A stretch of 64,000 bases of DNA, taken from Paraburkholderia tuberum STM678 (GTDB lineage Bacteria > Pseudomonadota > Gammaproteobacteria > Burkholderiales > Burkholderiaceae). The notes under the pieces are model-generated. The model ran no database searches. It was given only the letters and a program-made list of their open reading frames with translations, and was not told the origin of the DNA. A program made the translations under genes and the position numbers. The DNA lies in NCBI RefSeq assembly GCF_902833905.1, contig NZ_CADFGP010000004.1, positions 1 through 64,000 on the forward strand. The letters run 5' to 3'. The stretch's first letter is position 1; each line of letters starts with the position of its first letter. Shown piece after piece: positions 8,398 to 16,907 of the stretch.

Positions 8398-10002
8398 ATG
8401 CAGTCTGATCGAATGTCGCGGGCGCTTGCTCCGCGCGTCCTGTCCCTTGCCGTGAGCGCGGCCTGCGCGACGCTCCTGGCCGCCTGCGCGGTCGGTCCGA
8501 ACTATCAGCGGCCGGCCACCGAGATCCCCGCGTCGTTCAAGGAAGCCGCGCCCGGCTGGAAAGTCGCCGAACCCGCCGATCAACACGACCGCGGCGACTG
8601 GTGGGCGATCTACGAAGACCCGAAGCTCAACGAACTCGAAGCCAAGCTCAACACCGCGAACCAGACCATCGCGCAATTCGCCGCGAGCTACCGGCAGGCG
8701 CGCGCGCTCGTCGGCGAAGCGCGGGCAGCGTACTTCCCGACGATCGGTGCGTCGGCGGGCGCGACGCGCTCGGGCAACGGCACGCAAACCAGTGGCAATG
8801 CGACTACGGCGACCAGTCGCGAGGGCATCACCAACAGCTTCAACGTGCAGATGACGGCGAGCTGGGAGCCCGACCTGTGGGGCTCGGTCACGCGCTCGGT
8901 CAACGCGCAGAAAGCCGGCCAGCAGGGCGCGGCCGCCGACCTCGCGAACGCGCGCCTGTCCGCCCAGGCCACGCTCGCGCAGACCTACTTCCTGCTGCGC
9001 GCGCTCGACTCCACGCAGAAGCTGCTCGACGACACCGTGATCGCCTATCAGCGCTCGCTGCAACTCACGCAGAATCAGTACGCGGCCGGCGTCGCCGCGC
9101 GCTCGGACGTGATCCAGGCGCAAACGCAGCTGCAATCGGCGCAGGCCGCCGCGATCGACAACGGCATCCAGCGCGCGCAGGACGAGCACGCGATCGCGGT
9201 GCTGGTCGGCGTGCCCGCGTCGATGTTCTCCCTGCCGCCGATGCCGCTCACCGCGACGCCGCCCGCCGTGCCTGCGCAGATGCCCTCCGCGCTGCTCGAA
9301 CGCAGGCCGGATATCGCATCGGCGGAACGCAAGGCCGCGGCGGCGAACGAGCAGATCGGCGTGGCGATCGCCGCCTTCTTCCCGTCGCTGACGCTGTCGG
9401 CGACCGGCGGCTTCGAGAACTCGGTGTTCTCGCAATTGTTGACGTTGCCGTCGCGCTTCTGGACGCTCGGCCCGCAACTGGCCGGGACGATCTTCGACGC
9501 CGGCCTGCGCAAAGCGCAAACCGAGGCCGCGCGTGCCACCTATGACGCGGATGTCGCGACCTATCGGCAGACGGTGCTCGCCGCGTTCCAGGACGTCGAG
9601 GACAACCTCGCGTCGCTGCGCATCCTCGAACAGGAAATCGTCGTGCAGCGGCAGGCGGTCGACTCGGCGCGCCAGGCGCTCGCCATCGTGACGAACGAGT
9701 ACAAGGCGGGTACGGTCGGCTTCGTCAATGTGCTGACCGCGCAGACCACGGCTTTCACGGCCGAACAGAAGCTCGAGAATATCGCCGGGCAGCGGATGGT
9801 GTCGTCGGTGGGGCTCGTGAAGGCGCTCGGCGGCGGCTGGGACGCGTCGCAGATGAATCGCGAGACCGGCGATGTCGCGGCGCCCGCGCCGCTGCCGGCA
9901 TCGGCGCCGAGAGCTGCGGCCACGTCAGTCGGCGCGCCGTCCATCGCACAGAGCACCGCGTTGGGCACAGACGCGCCGCAAGCACGGGTGCAGAGCAAAT
10001 AA
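8398..10002 (+). CDS. NodT-family outer-membrane efflux lipoprotein (TolC-like)
   Basis: A 534-aa outer-membrane factor of a tripartite efflux pump. The signal peptide ends in the lipobox LLAAC followed by AVGPNYQRP, the standard N terminus of NodT/OprM-type lipoproteins. Two OEP repeats follow, with long coiled-coil Ala/Gln-rich helices. AGAAGGAA precedes ATG 8398; the in-frame ATG-less extension to 8350 lacks one. The C-terminal 50 residues are Ala/Pro-rich. The partner could be the nearby DHA2 exporter, but it is transcribed separately and has its own terminator. Confidence 0.92.
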   Translation: MQSDRMSRALAPRVLSLAVSAACATLLAACAVGPNYQRPATEIPASFKEAAPGWKVAEPADQHDRGDWWAIYEDPKLNELEAKLNTANQTIAQFAASYRQARALVGEARAAYFPTIGASAGATRSGNGTQTSGNATTATSREGITNSFNVQMTASWEPDLWGSVTRSVNAQKAGQQGAAADLANARLSAQATLAQTYFLLRALDSTQKLLDDTVIAYQRSLQLTQNQYAAGVAARSDVIQAQTQLQSAQAAAIDNGIQRAQDEHAIAVLVGVPASMFSLPPMPLTATPPAVPAQMPSALLERRPDIASAERKAAAANEQIGVAIAAFFPSLTLSATGGFENSVFSQLLTLPSRFWTLGPQLAGTIFDAGLRKAQTEAARATYDADVATYRQTVLAAFQDVEDNLASLRILEQEIVVQRQAVDSARQALAIVTNEYKAGTVGFVNVLTAQTTAFTAEQKLENIAGQRMVSSVGLVKALGGGWDASQMNRETGDVAAPAPLPASAPRAAATSVGAPSIAQSTALGTDAPQARVQSK

Positions 10003-10041
10003 TGTCCGCTGCGCTCGCCGCGCAGCAACGCCACAAAACAG

Positions 10042-10080
10042 AAGAGGCATGGCCGCAACTCGCGGCCATGCCTCTTTTTT
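10042..10080 (+). terminator. Strong terminator after the NodT gene
   Basis: Perfect 15-bp stem (10042-10056 with 10062-10076), loop AACTC, then a T-run. It separates the efflux gene from the converging gsp operon. Confidence 0.88.
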
Positions 10081-10140
10081 CATCGCGCCACGCGCGCGAA
10101 ACACGCGCCTCGGCACACATCAGCGCACGTCAGCCCCAAC

Positions 10141-10920
10141 TCAGTGCACGAACGTCAGCGCCACCGTATCCGGCCCGCTAGGCCGGCCAAGCAGATTCAG
10201 CAGGCCGGCGAGGTTATCGTGCTGTTCCGGCGCGGCGCTCGCCGTGCCATGAAACGACGTCGATGCGGCCGACACCGTGCCGCTGCCGGTCAGCGTCAAC
10301 GGACCCTTGATCGTGCTCAGATCGAGCGCCGACGACATGCCCTGCGCCTGAAACCTGACCCGGTACGACCCGAGCGGCTTCACGAGCGACACCCGGGAGC
10401 TGACGTCGTCGAGCATCATCGTCAGCTGGCCGAACGCTTCGCCGTTGAAACTGCGCCACTCGGACCACGACAGCTGCACGTTGCCCTGCAGATCGAGCGT
10501 GTTGAATGGCGCGCCAAGCCCCGCGAGCAGCGACGCCGGCACCGTGAGCACGCCCGGCGTGACGGTTGCGCCGCGCGGCGTCGCTTCGACCGTGACCGGG
10601 TCGGGCATCGCCTCGCTATGGCGCATGACCATGCGCACGCGTCCGGTGAAAAGCGGCCAGAACGCCGTGCGCCATTCGATCCGACCAGGCAGCAGCGTCG
10701 CCGCGCTCATATCGGCGCCGGCGGCCAGCATCAGGGTCGCCGAGCCGTGCCACAGCGAGCCCTCGGCGTCGACGAGATTGACGTGCCCGTGCGTTTGCCG
10801 CGCGAACTGCGGCGTAATCCAGGCGGCCGGCAGTAACGCGAGCGTCACGGCCGCCACCGACAAAACGGCGACCACCAGCCACGGCAGCGCCGCACGCAGG
10901 CGCCACATCCAGTAATTCAT
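10141..10920 (-). CDS. gspN: Type II secretion protein N (GspN)
   Basis: A 259-aa inner-membrane protein with one N-terminal membrane helix (about residues 10-33) and a large periplasmic domain. It shows the T2SS_N pattern, including LVDAEGSLWHGSA and LQLSW-like strands. GspN is an accessory component of the secretion platform, present in only some systems. It is the last gene of the leftward gsp run G-H-I-J-K-L-M-N and lies 28 bases after gspM. Confidence 0.88.
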   Translation of the reverse strand: MNYWMWRLRAALPWLVVAVLSVAAVTLALLPAAWITPQFARQTHGHVNLVDAEGSLWHGSATLMLAAGADMSAATLLPGRIEWRTAFWPLFTGRVRMVMRHSEAMPDPVTVEATPRGATVTPGVLTVPASLLAGLGAPFNTLDLQGNVQLSWSEWRSFNGEAFGQLTMMLDDVSSRVSLVKPLGSYRVRFQAQGMSSALDLSTIKGPLTLTGSGTVSAASTSFHGTASAAPEQHDNLAGLLNLLGRPSGPDTVALTFVH

Positions 10921-10948
10921 GCGAGATCCTGTAGCGAACGGCGCGTGG

Positions 10949-11452
10949 TTATTTCGCGGTCGACGGTTGCAGCGCGACCGTCAGATCGACCTGGCCGTCG
11001 TCTTTCAACGCGGTGATGTGCGCCTCGGAGACCTGCACCTTGAACTGCTTGCGCACGTCATCGACCCACGCGGTCCAGGCCGGAAACGCCACGTTTTTCA
11101 TTTGCACCTGCACCGCGTTGCCGACGAACTGCACCTGCGTCGCGGCGAGGCCATGTTCGCCGAGCGATGCGGAAAGCGCGTCCTTCAGCGCCGCGCCGGT
11201 CGGCGCGACACCTTGCGCGGCCGCCGACAGCGAGCGCGCCTCGTTCGACTGCGCGGTCATCTGCGCAAGCTGCCGCTGCAGGCTGGGCAGCGATTCACGC
11301 AGGTGCGCGCGGCCTTCCTGCGCGGGCGCCCACAGCACCGACCACGCAATCGCCACGGCGAGCGCGGCGCCGCCCCACGTCAGCAGCGCCTTTTCGCGAT
11401 CGGTGCGCTGGTCCCAGAAGCCAGCCCATGTTTGAGCGAGTTCAGCTTTCAT
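10949..11452 (-). CDS. gspM: Type II secretion protein M (GspM)
   Basis: A 167-aa bitopic inner-membrane protein of the secretion platform that pairs with GspL. A single membrane helix lies near residues 22-40 (LTWGGAALAVAIAWSVLW), followed by a periplasmic ferredoxin-like domain. Start ATG 11452 overlaps the gspL stop (ATGA), which decides it over a start 21 bases further upstream. Confidence 0.9.
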   Translation of the reverse strand: MKAELAQTWAGFWDQRTDREKALLTWGGAALAVAIAWSVLWAPAQEGRAHLRESLPSLQRQLAQMTAQSNEARSLSAAAQGVAPTGAALKDALSASLGEHGLAATQVQFVGNAVQVQMKNVAFPAWTAWVDDVRKQFKVQVSEAHITALKDDGQVDLTVALQPSTAK

Positions 11453-12858
11453 TGTCCGTTCCTGATGGTCCACTTGCCGGTACTACTGTCGATCGCGCCG
11501 GTAAGGCCGTTGCGCGCGAGGCGCTTGGCGAAGTCGGGGTCGACCTTGACCGCGGGTTTGAAGGTCACGTCGAGGCGGTGCTCGTGATAGTCGAGCGCGG
11601 CAATGCCGTTGACCGGCAGCGGCGACAGCGAGCGCGCGAGGCCGTCGGCGAGCGACAGGAAATCCTCCGGCGACAGCTCGCCCGCCGCCACGCGCAGCTG
11701 TTGCACCTGACGCGCCATCTGATCGGGCGCGTCGAGTACGACGGTCGTCTTCGGAAACGTATTGAGCAGCAGCTCCGTCATCTGCGTGTTGATCGCGTCA
11801 CGCTGACGCGCAAGCATCAGCCACTGCACGTTCGCGCCGATGATCGCGACGACGAGCGCGCCGACCGCGAGCACGATCGGCAGACGCAGACGCCGCAGCG
11901 TCGCGCGATCGAGGCGCCACGGCTGCGACGCGAATTCGAACTGGCACAGGTCGAAGCGGCATTCGAGCGCGCGTCGCGCGAGCTGCTCGAACGGCAGCGG
12001 ACTCGCGCCGTGAATATGCGAGGCGAGCCGCGCGGGACTCGTCGTGGATTGGTTCGGCTCGTTGCCGGGCACCTCGGTCAGCATGTACAGCGACACCGGG
12101 GCCGCACCCGCTAGCGCGGACAGCGTCGCGTTCACCGCATCGGCCGGCGCCGCGAAACCCTCGCCCTGGACACCGCGTGCAATCGCCAGTTCGACGCGCG
12201 GCACGCCGCTGTCGAGCGCGCCCTCGACGAGCAGCGCGGGTGCGGTCTGCACGACCGCACCGAGCACCGCGGCCACCATCGGCACGATGGACGGCGCTTC
12301 GGGCGCGACCACCGGCGCGATGCCCGGTAGCGACGTCGCGACGCTCGCCGCGCCGGCCATCGCCGGCTCGCGCACTTCGGCTGTTTCATCGTCGTTCGCG
12401 GCAACTTCGGTCACCGGCGCCAGCGGCAGGCAACGCGTGACCGGCACCGCGCGCAGACTGCGATGACCGGCCGTCGTGAACGCCTCATAGATGAAACGGA
12501 ACCAGCCGCGATCAATGATCGCGAGCAGGTGCCGACCTTCACCAAGCCCCTGCGGATCGACCGCGATATGGCAGGTCTGCGGGTCCTGGATCAGTTGATC
12601 CTCGACGATATTGGGCAGCGCCTGGCGCAGCTTCGGGCCACGCAGCGGCGGCAGCGTCGCGGGCATCAGCAGCAGGTCGCGCGCGGCGAGCATCAGCACC
12701 GTCGTGCCGGCGCGTGGCAGCAGCGCGAGCGCCGAGCGGCCGGCGCGCTGCGTGCGCCCCGTCTTGTCGAGCAGCACGAACGGCAGCTCGGGCAGTTGCC
12801 ATTCCTGCGAGGGCACCGCCGGATCACGCGGTGGCAATAGGACGATCAGCGTGCTCAA
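11449..12858 (-). CDS. gspL: Type II secretion protein L (GspL)
   Basis: A 469-aa platform protein that links the cytoplasmic ATPase GspE to the membrane. It has an N-terminal actin-like cytoplasmic domain, one membrane helix (near residues 328-346, LPIVLAVGALVVAIIGANV) and a periplasmic domain that pairs with GspM. A low-complexity Ala/Val/Pro stretch interrupts the cytoplasmic domain around residues 160-210. It overlaps gspM by 4 bases. Confidence 0.9.
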   Translation of the reverse strand: MSTLIVLLPPRDPAVPSQEWQLPELPFVLLDKTGRTQRAGRSALALLPRAGTTVLMLAARDLLLMPATLPPLRGPKLRQALPNIVEDQLIQDPQTCHIAVDPQGLGEGRHLLAIIDRGWFRFIYEAFTTAGHRSLRAVPVTRCLPLAPVTEVAANDDETAEVREPAMAGAASVATSLPGIAPVVAPEAPSIVPMVAAVLGAVVQTAPALLVEGALDSGVPRVELAIARGVQGEGFAAPADAVNATLSALAGAAPVSLYMLTEVPGNEPNQSTTSPARLASHIHGASPLPFEQLARRALECRFDLCQFEFASQPWRLDRATLRRLRLPIVLAVGALVVAIIGANVQWLMLARQRDAINTQMTELLLNTFPKTTVVLDAPDQMARQVQQLRVAAGELSPEDFLSLADGLARSLSPLPVNGIAALDYHEHRLDVTFKPAVKVDPDFAKRLARNGLTGAIDSSTGKWTIRNGQ

Positions 12859-12886
12859 AGGCCACTCTCTCTATGGATTGCGTTGT

Positions 12887-14002
12887 TCACAGTTGGTCTT
12901 GTACCCGCACGATACGCGTGGTGTGAGTCAATGGATCGCGATAGACGAGCGTCGTGCGATCCACTTCGGCGCGCTCGTGCTGCACACTGCCGTGGACTAA
13001 AAAGTAGCTCGAATTGACGTCGAACTGATTCGGATCGATCGACACCGATTGCACACCGGCGGCGGTCAGCGCGAGCTGCACGTCGCCGACGTTGCGGAAA
13101 AACACGGTCTGGCGCCGCGCGACGAGTGCTTGCGCCTGCGACACGGTCATGCCCGGCACCATCGCCGCGATCACTTCGGCCGACGCGGTGTTCATGTTGA
13201 TCGCGGTGGTCGTAGGCAGCACGGTGACGAACGGCCGCAGCTTCGCGACGATCTCCGGCGTGTAGCCCGGGATGTCGAGCAGCGAATCGACGCTCGTCAT
13301 CAGCAGCGGCGCGACCGCCACGTTGTCGTCACCGTCCTCGATGCCGGGCTGGTTCGTGAAGTTGCCGCCCGTCATACCGCCGCCGCCGCCCACCTGCGGC
13401 GTGCTGCTGATCGACGTGCCGGTCTGAAAGCGCGTCGCCGATTGCGACAGCCCCGCGCGCACGTGCAGCGCGGTCACTTTGGCGAGCTGCCCGCTCAGGC
13501 CGAGCGACACCAGCAGGCGCTGATACGCGGCCATCTGCTCGGCGCTGATTTGCGTCACGCCGGGCGCCGGACTTGCGACCAGATTGCGCAGATTGAATCG
13601 GGACTGCGCGTCCTCGATCGAGCCTGACAGGTAGGTGGCCGCGCCTTGCTCAGCGCGTACCTCGCCAATCTGGCCGAGAAAATCCGACAGCCGGGTTTTC
13701 GCGATCGGCACGCCCCACACGCCGCCCAGATACGTGATGCCAGCCGACGTATCGCCTTCGGAGCGCAGAATCAGCCGGGTCCAGTCGAGCGCGCCGCGCG
13801 CGACCCATTGCGCCTGCGACAACAGCCGCTGATTCTCGATGCGCCGGATTTGCACCTGTTGGCGCCACAACATGCCGGACACGAGGATCGCCGACAGCGC
13901 GACGACGAGCAGCGCGCTGATGATGGCCACACCGCGCTCGCGCGCGCCGGCCACGCGCGAACCGGATGCCGACTTTTTCGACGACGACGAGGAGAACGTC
14001 AT
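12887..14002 (-). CDS. gspK: Type II secretion minor pseudopilin K (GspK)
   Basis: A 371-aa largest minor pseudopilin. The prepilin peptidase site is ARERG followed by VAIISALLVVALSAILVSG. Like other GspK proteins it lacks the Glu at position 5 of the mature protein that other pseudopilins carry. A Gly-rich insert lies near residues 206-222. It is thought to cap the pseudopilus tip with GspI and GspJ. It starts 2 bases after gspJ ends, in the same operon. Confidence 0.92.
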   Translation of the reverse strand: MTFSSSSSKKSASGSRVAGARERGVAIISALLVVALSAILVSGMLWRQQVQIRRIENQRLLSQAQWVARGALDWTRLILRSEGDTSAGITYLGGVWGVPIAKTRLSDFLGQIGEVRAEQGAATYLSGSIEDAQSRFNLRNLVASPAPGVTQISAEQMAAYQRLLVSLGLSGQLAKVTALHVRAGLSQSATRFQTGTSISSTPQVGGGGGMTGGNFTNQPGIEDGDDNVAVAPLLMTSVDSLLDIPGYTPEIVAKLRPFVTVLPTTTAINMNTASAEVIAAMVPGMTVSQAQALVARRQTVFFRNVGDVQLALTAAGVQSVSIDPNQFDVNSSYFLVHGSVQHERAEVDRTTLVYRDPLTHTTRIVRVQDQL

Positions 14003-14003
14003 G

Positions 14004-14678
14004 TCATTCTCCGACCAGAAAAACGCGCGTGACCGGCCGCGCGAGCGATGTTGCGCCGATGCTGACCTCGAGCCCCGTCACCGAGCGTGGCATCGGCGCG
14101 TTGCCGAGCTGCGGCACCTTCAGGTTGTTGACGGCTTCGGTCATCGCGGTCTGTACGTCGTTCATCCGTATGGTCCAGCCGAGCTTCGGCACGTACATGC
14201 GCGCCGAGATCGAGCCCACGCCACCCATCAGCGGCACCGCGCTCCAGCCTTCGTCGCTGCCGTGCAACGCGCGCCGCAATTCGCCGACGTTGCCGAGCGG
14301 CGGCGACGCGTAGCGCACCACGCGGCCGTTCGAGATCTGATAGCGCACCACCTGCAGACGCGGCGCGGTGGCCGGCAGCACCATGTGCCGCACGATCTGC
14401 AGCGCGTTGCCGGACACCGAGACCGCGGCCTGGCCCGATTCGTCGTCGCTGGCGGCCTGGCGTGCGTCGATACGCATCTGGTCGAACAGCTGCGCGAACA
14501 CCCGTTCGTCTTCCATCGCGTTCGTGATCGTCGTGCGGCCGCGGATGATCTGATCGAGCCCGCGCCATGACAGCACGGCGATCACCGCGAGGATCGCGAT
14601 CGCGACCAGCAGTTCGATCAGCGTGAAGCCGCGCGCGCCATAACGGCGGCGGCGCTCACAGCGAGCGGTTGTTTTCAT
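14004..14678 (-). CDS. gspJ: Type II secretion minor pseudopilin J (GspJ)
   Basis: A 224-aa minor pseudopilin with the cleavage motif ARG followed by FTLIELLVAIAILAVIAVLSW; the Glu at mature position 5 is present. It acts in the tip complex with GspI and GspK. The start overlaps the 3' end of gspI by 23 bases. Confidence 0.93.
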   Translation of the reverse strand: MKTTARCERRRRYGARGFTLIELLVAIAILAVIAVLSWRGLDQIIRGRTTITNAMEDERVFAQLFDQMRIDARQAASDDESGQAAVSVSGNALQIVRHMVLPATAPRLQVVRYQISNGRVVRYASPPLGNVGELRRALHGSDEGWSAVPLMGGVGSISARMYVPKLGWTIRMNDVQTAMTEAVNNLKVPQLGNAPMPRSVTGLEVSIGATSLARPVTRVFLVGE

Positions 14679-15099
14679 TCGCGACCACCGTGACCATCTG
14701 CGCGAGATTGCCGGACTGCCCAGGCATCGTCACCATCACTTCGACACGGCGAAACACCGGATTCGGCGTCGCCGTCACATGCTCGGTACAGCGCAGTTGC
14801 AGATTGCCTTGCGAGCAATCGAAGCTCGTTGAGCCGATGTTGGGCCATGCATGCTTCAGATGAAGGTCCGCGAGCGCGTTGTCCGCGCTCCAGCCGGCGA
14901 GCAGACGCCGGTGCAGCTCGGCTTCGCCGCTCGCGAGACTGCCGACCGCGCGCAGCGACGCGGCAAGCGCGACCGCGATGATGGCGAGCGCGACCAGCAC
15001 CTCGATCATCGTGAAGCCACGCTCCTCGCGGCACCCGACATCGCGCATCATGAAGAGGGAAGGGGCACGGACCGACCTGCCATAGCGAAGCATCCGCAT
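14656..15099 (-). CDS. gspI: Type II secretion minor pseudopilin I (GspI)
   Basis: A 147-aa minor pseudopilin with the motif EERG followed by FTMIEVLVALAIIAVALAASL. Start ATG 15099 sits immediately after gspH ends (15101). A second candidate, ATG 15051, would give a leader length more usual for prepilins. An upstream extension to 15255 overlaps gspH and is rejected. It ends inside gspJ. Confidence 0.9.
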   Translation of the reverse strand: MRMLRYGRSVRAPSLFMMRDVGCREERGFTMIEVLVALAIIAVALAASLRAVGSLASGEAELHRRLLAGWSADNALADLHLKHAWPNIGSTSFDCSQGNLQLRCTEHVTATPNPVFRRVEVMVTMPGQSGNLAQMVTVVANENNRSL

Positions 15100-15100
15100 C

Positions 15101-15640
15101 TCAGCGCACCTCGTAGCGGCCATTGCCGGTACCGACGATCGTCGCCTGGCCGGCCGCCGAAAACAGCGTGACCTGCACCGGCACGTCGATCGCCTCGGTA
15201 CCGAACACGATGCGATCGGCGTGCGAATCCGAGCCCGGGTAACTGATCGCGACACTGGTCACGCCGCCTTCCCACTGACGCGGTCCGAGCAGATCGTCGC
15301 GCAGCGGACGCCAGCCGTCCTGGGTGCGTTGATCGAAACGGAAGCCGCCCTCGAACGGCTGCCACGCGATCGGCCGCGCGCGCACCTGCGCTTCATCGCC
15401 AGCCGATTCGAACAGCAGCGCGAGACGCTGCGCTTCCTCGTTCAGATCGGTGCGCGGATTGCGGGTCATCGTGACCGCGGTCAGCGACACGAGCAGGCCC
15501 GCGATCACGAGCACGACCATCATTTCGAGCAGCGTGAAGCCTGCCGCGCGGCGGCGGCGCAGGCGGGAGCGCGGCCGCGAAGCGGTACACGGAGTGTCCA
15601 CACGGGACTTGCAAGCGGACGTGCGCATAGTGCCGGCCAT
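15101..15640 (-). CDS. gspH: Type II secretion minor pseudopilin H (GspH)
   Basis: A 179-aa minor pseudopilin with an unusually long basic leader (about 33 residues, Arg-rich) before the cleavage motif AAG followed by FTLLEMMVVLVIAGLLVSLTAV. ATG 15628 is an alternative start. It lies between gspG and gspI in the same operon, after a 177-base gap from gspG that contains no gene. Confidence 0.9.
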   Translation of the reverse strand: MAGTMRTSACKSRVDTPCTASRPRSRLRRRRAAGFTLLEMMVVLVIAGLLVSLTAVTMTRNPRTDLNEEAQRLALLFESAGDEAQVRARPIAWQPFEGGFRFDQRTQDGWRPLRDDLLGPRQWEGGVTSVAISYPGSDSHADRIVFGTEAIDVPVQVTLFSAAGQATIVGTGNGRYEVR

Positions 15641-15817
15641 CGACGATCAACGGAAATTCATACAGCAATGCATCGGTGAAGCACGCACGCTTGCACGCGC
15701 CGCGAACATAACGGCGTGGCGGGCAGGGCGCCTGGCGAAACAAGCGGCCGAACCGGTGGCAAGGAGGGCGCGTGCATGAACATCATCGAGTCTGCCGGGA
15801 TGCCAGGTTCAGCCTGT

Positions 15818-16282
15818 TCATTGCCAGGACCCGACGTCGGCGTCGTTGCCTTCGCCGCCCGGTTTGCCATCGGCGCCGTAGCTGAACACATCGACCTCGC
15901 CGTGCACGCCGGGATTCAGGTACTGGTACGCATTGCCCCACGGATCGTTCGGCAGACGCTCGAGATAGCCGCCTTCCTTCCAGTTGTTCGGCACCGGGTC
16001 GGTGGCCGGCTTTTCGATCAGTGCGTGCAGGCCTTGCTCCTGGGTCGGATAGCGGCCGTTGTCGAGGCGATAGAGCTTCAACGCCTGCATCACGGTGCCG
16101 ATGTCCTGCTTCGCGGCAACGCGCCGCGCTTCGTCCGGACGGCTCATGATCTTCGGCACGATCAGCGCGGCGAGAATGCCGAGAATGGCGATCACGACCA
16201 TGATTTCGATCAGCGTGAAACCGCGTTGACGACGGCCGCGCGAACCCGCGTTGTCAGCGCGGCGAATGGTCGACAGTTGCAT
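15818..16282 (-). CDS. gspG: Major pseudopilin (GspG)
   Basis: A 154-aa major pseudopilin with the motif RQRG followed by [25 protein letters not shown]. The GspG signature continues: Asp/Glu-rich processing region, [18 protein letters not shown], and the C-terminal Ca-binding loop region [14 protein letters not shown] to the [20 protein letters not shown] end. AAGAGG precedes the ATG. It is the first gene of the leftward G-to-N run. Confidence 0.95.
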   Translation of the reverse strand: MQLSTIRRADNAGSRGRRQRGFTLIEIMVVIAILGILAALIVPKIMSRPDEARRVAAKQDIGTVMQALKLYRLDNGRYPTQEQGLHALIEKPATDPVPNNWKEGGYLERLPNDPWGNAYQYLNPGVHGEVDVFSYGADGKPGGEGNDADVGSWQ

Positions 16283-16312
16283 AGGTTGCTACCTCTTTTC
16301 AGGTGAAATTTT

Positions 16313-16346
16313 CGGCCCGGCCTATCAGATTGAACACGCCGGGCCG
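16313..16346 (-). promoter_or_regulatory. GC-rich hairpin in the gspG leader
   Basis: CGGCCCGGC (16313-16321) and GCCGGGCCG (16338-16346) form a perfect 9-bp stem between the divergent gspG and gspC genes. It lies in the predicted gspG 5' leader. No T-run follows on the minus strand, so it is more likely an mRNA-stability or control hairpin than a terminator. Confidence 0.4.
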
Positions 16347-16417
16347 TCATTTTAATGTCATGCAGTTGAAGGGCTTCAACCCACCGCAATTTTCACAATA
16401 GTCCGTACAATGTGCGC

Positions 16418-16831
16418 ATGAACGCCATCCAAATCCGCCTCCTGTCGCTCGCGCTGTTCGCCGCTTTCTGCGCGACGCTGACCTACTGGGTCATCACGCT
16501 CATCACGATGGCCGGCGCGCCGTTGCCGGCTGCGGCGGCGCATGCGCAGGTCTCGACCGATCAGGCCGCGACGCTGTTCGGCGGACAGCTCACGCGCAAC
16601 GTCAATCAGGACATCCATCTCTTCGGCATCCTCGCGTTGAGCGAAGGCGCCGCGGCGATCGTCAGCGTCGGTGGCGAGCCGCCGCGCGCGGTGTCGCTCG
16701 GCAGCGCGCTGATGCAAGGCACCAGGCTCTCCGAAGTCCGCGCCCGGTCGATCATCATCGACCGCAATGGCGCCCACTCGGAAATCTTCCTCCCCGCCTA
16801 CTCCAGCGGTCCCAGCATTTACGTGCGCTGA
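16418..16831 (+). CDS. gspC: Type II secretion protein C, short form (GspC)
   Basis: A 137-aa inner-membrane protein with an N-terminal membrane helix (about residues 8-28) and the homology-region (HR) domain that contacts the secretin: LFGGQLTRNVNQDIHLFGILALSEGAAAIVSVGGEPPRAVSLG. It ends right after HR and has no PDZ or coiled-coil domain, half the length of classical GspC. It is the only plus-strand gene in the gsp cluster. Start ATG 16418; a GTG at 16412 is in frame. Confidence 0.88.
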   Translation: MNAIQIRLLSLALFAAFCATLTYWVITLITMAGAPLPAAAAHAQVSTDQAATLFGGQLTRNVNQDIHLFGILALSEGAAAIVSVGGEPPRAVSLGSALMQGTRLSEVRARSIIIDRNGAHSEIFLPAYSSGPSIYVR

Positions 16832-16907
16832 AACCCGAAGCGGTTGCGCGGCTGATACCGCATGCCGCGCAAATCCTTTCTCTTCCTTCCTCGCGCGACG
16901 ACGACTA

